NCBI GenBank assembly: GCA_016764455.1
Contig: JAESRU010000137.1
Span: 1,888-8,681 of the forward strand
Origin: Hyphomicrobiales bacterium
Lineage (GTDB): Bacteria > Pseudomonadota > Alphaproteobacteria > Rhizobiales > NORP267
DNA: 6,794 nt
Direction: 5' to 3'
The notes under the pieces: generated by a model
Databases searched by the model: none
Seen by the model: only the letters and a program-made list of their open reading frames with translations
What the model was told of the DNA's origin: nothing
Program-made: the position numbers and the translations under genes
Shown: in pieces, positions 5,599 through 6,794 of the stretch
How positions within the stretch are numbered: the stretch's first letter is position 1
Layout: every line of letters starts with the position of its first letter

Positions 5599-6794
5599 AT
5601 GAAAGAAATTTTAAAGGGCGTCTGGCCTCTGTTTTTAGCCATTGGCTTTCTGATGACCGGCAATGGTCTTCAAGGAACCTTGCTTGGATTGCGGGCAGCG
5701 AGTGAAGGGTTTGACGAAATCACGATCGGGTTGGTCATGTCGGCTTATTCGGGCGGGTTTTTACTGTCGTCGGTTCTGGCCCCCAAACTCATTCGCAATG
5801 TTGGCCATATCCGGGTATTTGCAGCGTTTGCGTCTATTGCATCCACGACCGTGTTGCTGCACGCCGTCTTCCCCATCGCCTGGGTCTGGCTCGGGCTTCG
5901 GTTTGTAACAGGCGTGGCGATGGCCGGGCTCTACGTGGTTGCCGAAAGCTGGCTCAACGATGCTGCTACCAACAAGACCCGGGGCAAGGTTCTGTCGCTC
6001 TATATGGTCACCATGTATGCGTGTATGGCGCTTGGCCAAAGCATTCTGTTTATCAGCAGCCCCGACAGCTTTTTGCCGTTCATCATCATCTCTATTTTTG
6101 TATCCATGGCGCTTGTCCCGATTTCGCTAAAAGATCTGCCGACACCAAAAATAACGATACATAAACCGATCTCCCTGAAGAAATTGATGCGCAGTTCGCC
6201 CCTTGGGTTTTTCACCAGTCTGGCGGTTGGGATGTCCCAGGGAGCGCTATTTGGAATGGGTGCTGTTTTTTGCGCCAAAATCGGCATGAGCGTTGTTCAA
6301 ACAGGTACGATCATGGCGGCGGCTTTGATCAGCGTGGTGCCGGTGCAATTCGTTATCGGGTGGATTTCAGACAGGCTTGATCGCCGTTGGGTCATAACCG
6401 GGTCTGCCCTGATTGTAACCGCGATTTCGGCTTTTGCATCGATTTCCGGGCGCACCGGATTTGGCGATATGGTTATTATTTTTGGTTTATTTGGCGCTTT
6501 CTCTTTGCCGATCTATTCCCTCGCCATTGCCCATACCAACGATTATCTGGAAGTCGATGAAATGTTGACGGCGAGCGCAAAGTTGGTTTTTGTCAACGGC
6601 TTTGGTGCCGTCATTGGCCCGATATTGGTTGGCGCGTTGATGGTCTATATTTCGGTGAATGCTTTTTTCGCATTTGGCGCTGTTATTCATCTGGCTTTGG
6701 CAGTCTATGCTCTGTGGCGTATGACCCAACGTGCAGCGGTATCTGAAGATGACCGCGGCGAATTTGTCCATCTGGCAGTACGGGCGACACCGGT
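5599..6794 (+). CDS. Major facilitator superfamily transporter, YcaD-like, partial (C-terminus outside window)
   Basis: The frame is open from ATG 5599 to the window end, giving 398 complete codons. The product is highly hydrophobic, with alternating membrane segments (for example about 8-28, 43-62, 73-92, 94-117, 131-153, 158-175, 203-225, 236-256, 265-283, 290-312, 327-350 and 353-373), consistent with 12 inner-membrane helices. The segment RFVTGVAMAG followed by LYVVAESWLN (101-120) is characteristic of the YcaD-like branch. GWISDRLDRR (254-263) is the MFS loop motif after the middle of the protein. A basic cytoplasmic loop spans about 177-200. The remaining residues after the last helix look like a cytoplasmic tail (374 onward), so little is probably missing. 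The SD sequence is poor. Substrate is unknown; nothing nearby indicates one. Confidence 0.9.
   Translation, partial: MKEILKGVWPLFLAIGFLMTGNGLQGTLLGLRAASEGFDEITIGLVMSAYSGGFLLSSVLAPKLIRNVGHIRVFAAFASIASTTVLLHAVFPIAWVWLGLRFVTGVAMAGLYVVAESWLNDAATNKTRGKVLSLYMVTMYACMALGQSILFISSPDSFLPFIIISIFVSMALVPISLKDLPTPKITIHKPISLKKLMRSSPLGFFTSLAVGMSQGALFGMGAVFCAKIGMSVVQTGTIMAAALISVVPVQFVIGWISDRLDRRWVITGSALIVTAISAFASISGRTGFGDMVIIFGLFGAFSLPIYSLAIAHTNDYLEVDEMLTASAKLVFVNGFGAVIGPILVGALMVYISVNAFFAFGAVIHLALAVYALWRMTQRAAVSEDDRGEFVHLAVRATP

Overview
The window looks like an ordinary chromosomal stretch from an alphaproteobacterium of moderate GC content. This rests on a perfect CtrA-type box (TTAA-N7-TTAACC), protein families typical of that class, and short, weak ribosome-binding sites. 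I see no rRNA, tRNA, CRISPR array, insertion sequence, integrase, phage gene or attachment site.

Layout. (1) Positions 1-1577, minus strand: the N-terminal 525 codons of an exported von Willebrand factor A (VWA) protein. It has an intact metal-binding (MIDAS) site, a Pro/Ala-rich linker and tandem modules of about 85 residues; its C-terminus lies beyond position 1. (2) Positions 1578-1782: a divergent intergenic region with one imperfect dyad. (3) Positions 1783-2997, plus strand: a two-gene FMN redox unit, a YdjA-type nitroreductase followed by a DIM6/NTAB-type flavin reductase-like protein. (4) Positions 3001-4338, minus strand: a two-gene unit read as MaoC-family hydratase then CitE-like CoA-ester lyase. 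Only 3 bp separate the two genes, and 3 bp separate the lyase from the convergent flavin reductase gene. (5) Positions 4339-4519: a divergent regulatory region with the CtrA box. (6) Positions 4520-5467, plus strand: a lytic transglycosylase-like protein without a signal peptide. (7) Positions 5599-6794, plus strand: the first 398 codons of a YcaD-like major facilitator transporter, running off the right edge.

How they may work together. The hydratase and lyase probably act in sequence on a branched C5 acyl-CoA, hydrating it and then cleaving it to acetyl-CoA plus a 2-oxo acid, as in itaconate or citramalyl-CoA breakdown. The nitroreductase and flavin reductase-like protein share FMN chemistry and probably a transcript, but their substrates cannot be read from sequence. 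The transglycosylase with its CtrA box suggests cell-cycle-timed opening of peptidoglycan for a polar or flagellar structure. The VWA protein and the transporter have no visible functional tie to the rest.

I do not see a clearly new multi-gene system. The points most worth a second look are the CtrA box in front of the signal-less transglycosylase, the tandem modules of the VWA protein, the hydratase with a changed catalytic motif paired to the lyase, and the dyad between the first divergent genes.
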